A stretch of DNA of 6,237 nucleotides from Campylobacterota bacterium (GTDB lineage: Bacteria > Campylobacterota > Campylobacteria > Campylobacterales > Sulfurospirillaceae), in NCBI GenBank assembly GCA_009930355.1, contig RZYK01000121.1, positions 1 to 6,237 of the forward strand, in the 5' to 3' direction. The notes below the pieces were generated by a model, which saw nothing but the letters and a program-made list of their open reading frames with translations, made no database searches and was not told the origin of the DNA. The translations under genes were made by a program, and so were the position numbers. Shown one piece after another: positions 5,673 to 6,237 of the stretch; position 1 is the stretch's first letter, and each line of letters begins with the position of its first letter.

Positions 5673-6237
5673 TTACATCATGAAAATTGTGGGTACAATG
5701 GTTGGATACTTTTTCATTTGGCGATAAATATGTTTACGAACAACTTGACGTAACTCATTTTCTAAAGCACGAGAGTTCTCTAACAATTCAGCCTTTGCAT
5801 TCACAATAAACTGATCAATTACCCCTTCCATTTCAATCGAAAATGCTTTATCTTCTTTATCAGAGACCAATCCGTAACTAATAATCTTTGGTTTTGCAAT
5901 CAGTTTGTGCTCACTCTTATCTAACTGAATCACTAACATAACTAAGCCAGAATCAGCGAGTTTTTGACGATCAATAACGACATCATCCGCAATTTGTTGA
6001 TTAATTTGGTTATCAATAAATACTTTACCTGTTTTAATAGTTTTAATTTTTTTAATATATTTTGCACATAATTCAACTTGATCACCATCACTCATTAAAT
6101 AGATATTGCGCTCAGGAATGCCACATTGCATTGCCGTCTCTTTATGCTTTGTAATATGATTATACTCACCATGCACAGGAAGAAAGAATTTTGGTTTAGT
6201 CAATCGTAAAATGAGCTTTTGTTCTTCTTGTGCAGCA
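5673..6237 (-). CDS. rnj: Ribonuclease J, C-terminal part (5' end outside the window)
   Basis: This is the C-terminal part of the metallo-beta-lactamase/beta-CASP RNA nuclease, which degrades and matures mRNA and rRNA by 5'-3' exonuclease and endonuclease action. The frame is open to the window edge. The residues before the in-frame TTG at 6203 read AAQEEQKLILRLTKPKFFLP, matching internal RNase J sequence, so that TTG is not a start. KPKFFLPVHGEYNH contains the conserved His of the metal-binding PVHGEY motif. It is followed by the linker (NIYLMSDGDQVEL) and the RNase J C-terminal domain (VVIDRQKLADSGLVMLVIQL through LENELRQVVRKHIYRQMKKYP, ending IVPTIFMM). About 187 codons are visible of a protein usually 550-700 residues long. 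It ends in tandem stops TAATAA, 11 nt before kdsD. Campylobacterota usually have one RNase J. Confidence 0.94.
   Translation of the reverse strand, partial: AAQEEQKLILRLTKPKFFLPVHGEYNHITKHKETAMQCGIPERNIYLMSDGDQVELCAKYIKKIKTIKTGKVFIDNQINQQIADDVVIDRQKLADSGLVMLVIQLDKSEHKLIAKPKIISYGLVSDKEDKAFSIEMEGVIDQFIVNAKAELLENSRALENELRQVVRKHIYRQMKKYPTIVPTIFMM

Noticed and set aside
6201..6203. TTG at 6203 as the start of a small separate gene
   Set aside because: Upstream in-frame residues to the window edge match conserved internal RNase J sequence.

Overview
The window looks like an ordinary stretch of chromosome from a motile member of the Campylobacterota (Epsilonproteobacteria). Sulfurospirillum or a close relative is my best guess. 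The basis is AT-rich DNA, strong similarity by eye to Campylobacter/Helicobacter-type RNase J, RarA and KdsD proteins, and a stand-alone FlhB-C-terminal protein of the FlhX type. The genus is inference.

Layout: a 5'-truncated YdcF/ElyC-family (DUF218) membrane-anchored protein is on the plus strand (1-656). Everything else is on the minus strand and reads towards it as one compact series. In transcription order this is the 3' part of ribonuclease J (6237-5673), arabinose-5-phosphate isomerase KdsD (5661-4696), an RluB/RsuA-type pseudouridine synthase (4695-3910), the AAA+ protein RarA (3920-2712), a FliK-like protein (2678-948) and a small FlhB C-terminal homologue (951-673). Junctions are tight: an 11-nt gap, a 0-nt gap, an 11-nt overlap, a 33-nt gap and a 4-nt ATGA overlap. 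No clear promoter is visible inside the window, so I infer one transcription unit with its promoter beyond 6237. It mixes RNA decay, LPS (Kdo) precursor synthesis, rRNA modification, replication-fork maintenance and flagellar export switching. The last two genes are a plausible functional pair, because FliK C-terminal domains act on FlhB C-terminal domains.

The most unusual signal is a dispersed palindrome, TTTACATGTAAA. It occurs three times exactly and twice with one mismatch in 6.2 kb. Four copies lie inside genes, all read in the same frame as Leu-His-Val. The fifth forms the whole space between the two convergent genes, where it extends to a perfect 22-bp palindrome that includes both TAA stop codons. 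This looks like a highly iterated genomic palindrome whose function I cannot determine from one window.

No tRNA, rRNA, CRISPR, insertion sequence, prophage or riboswitch was seen, and no intergenic stretch exceeds 35 bases.
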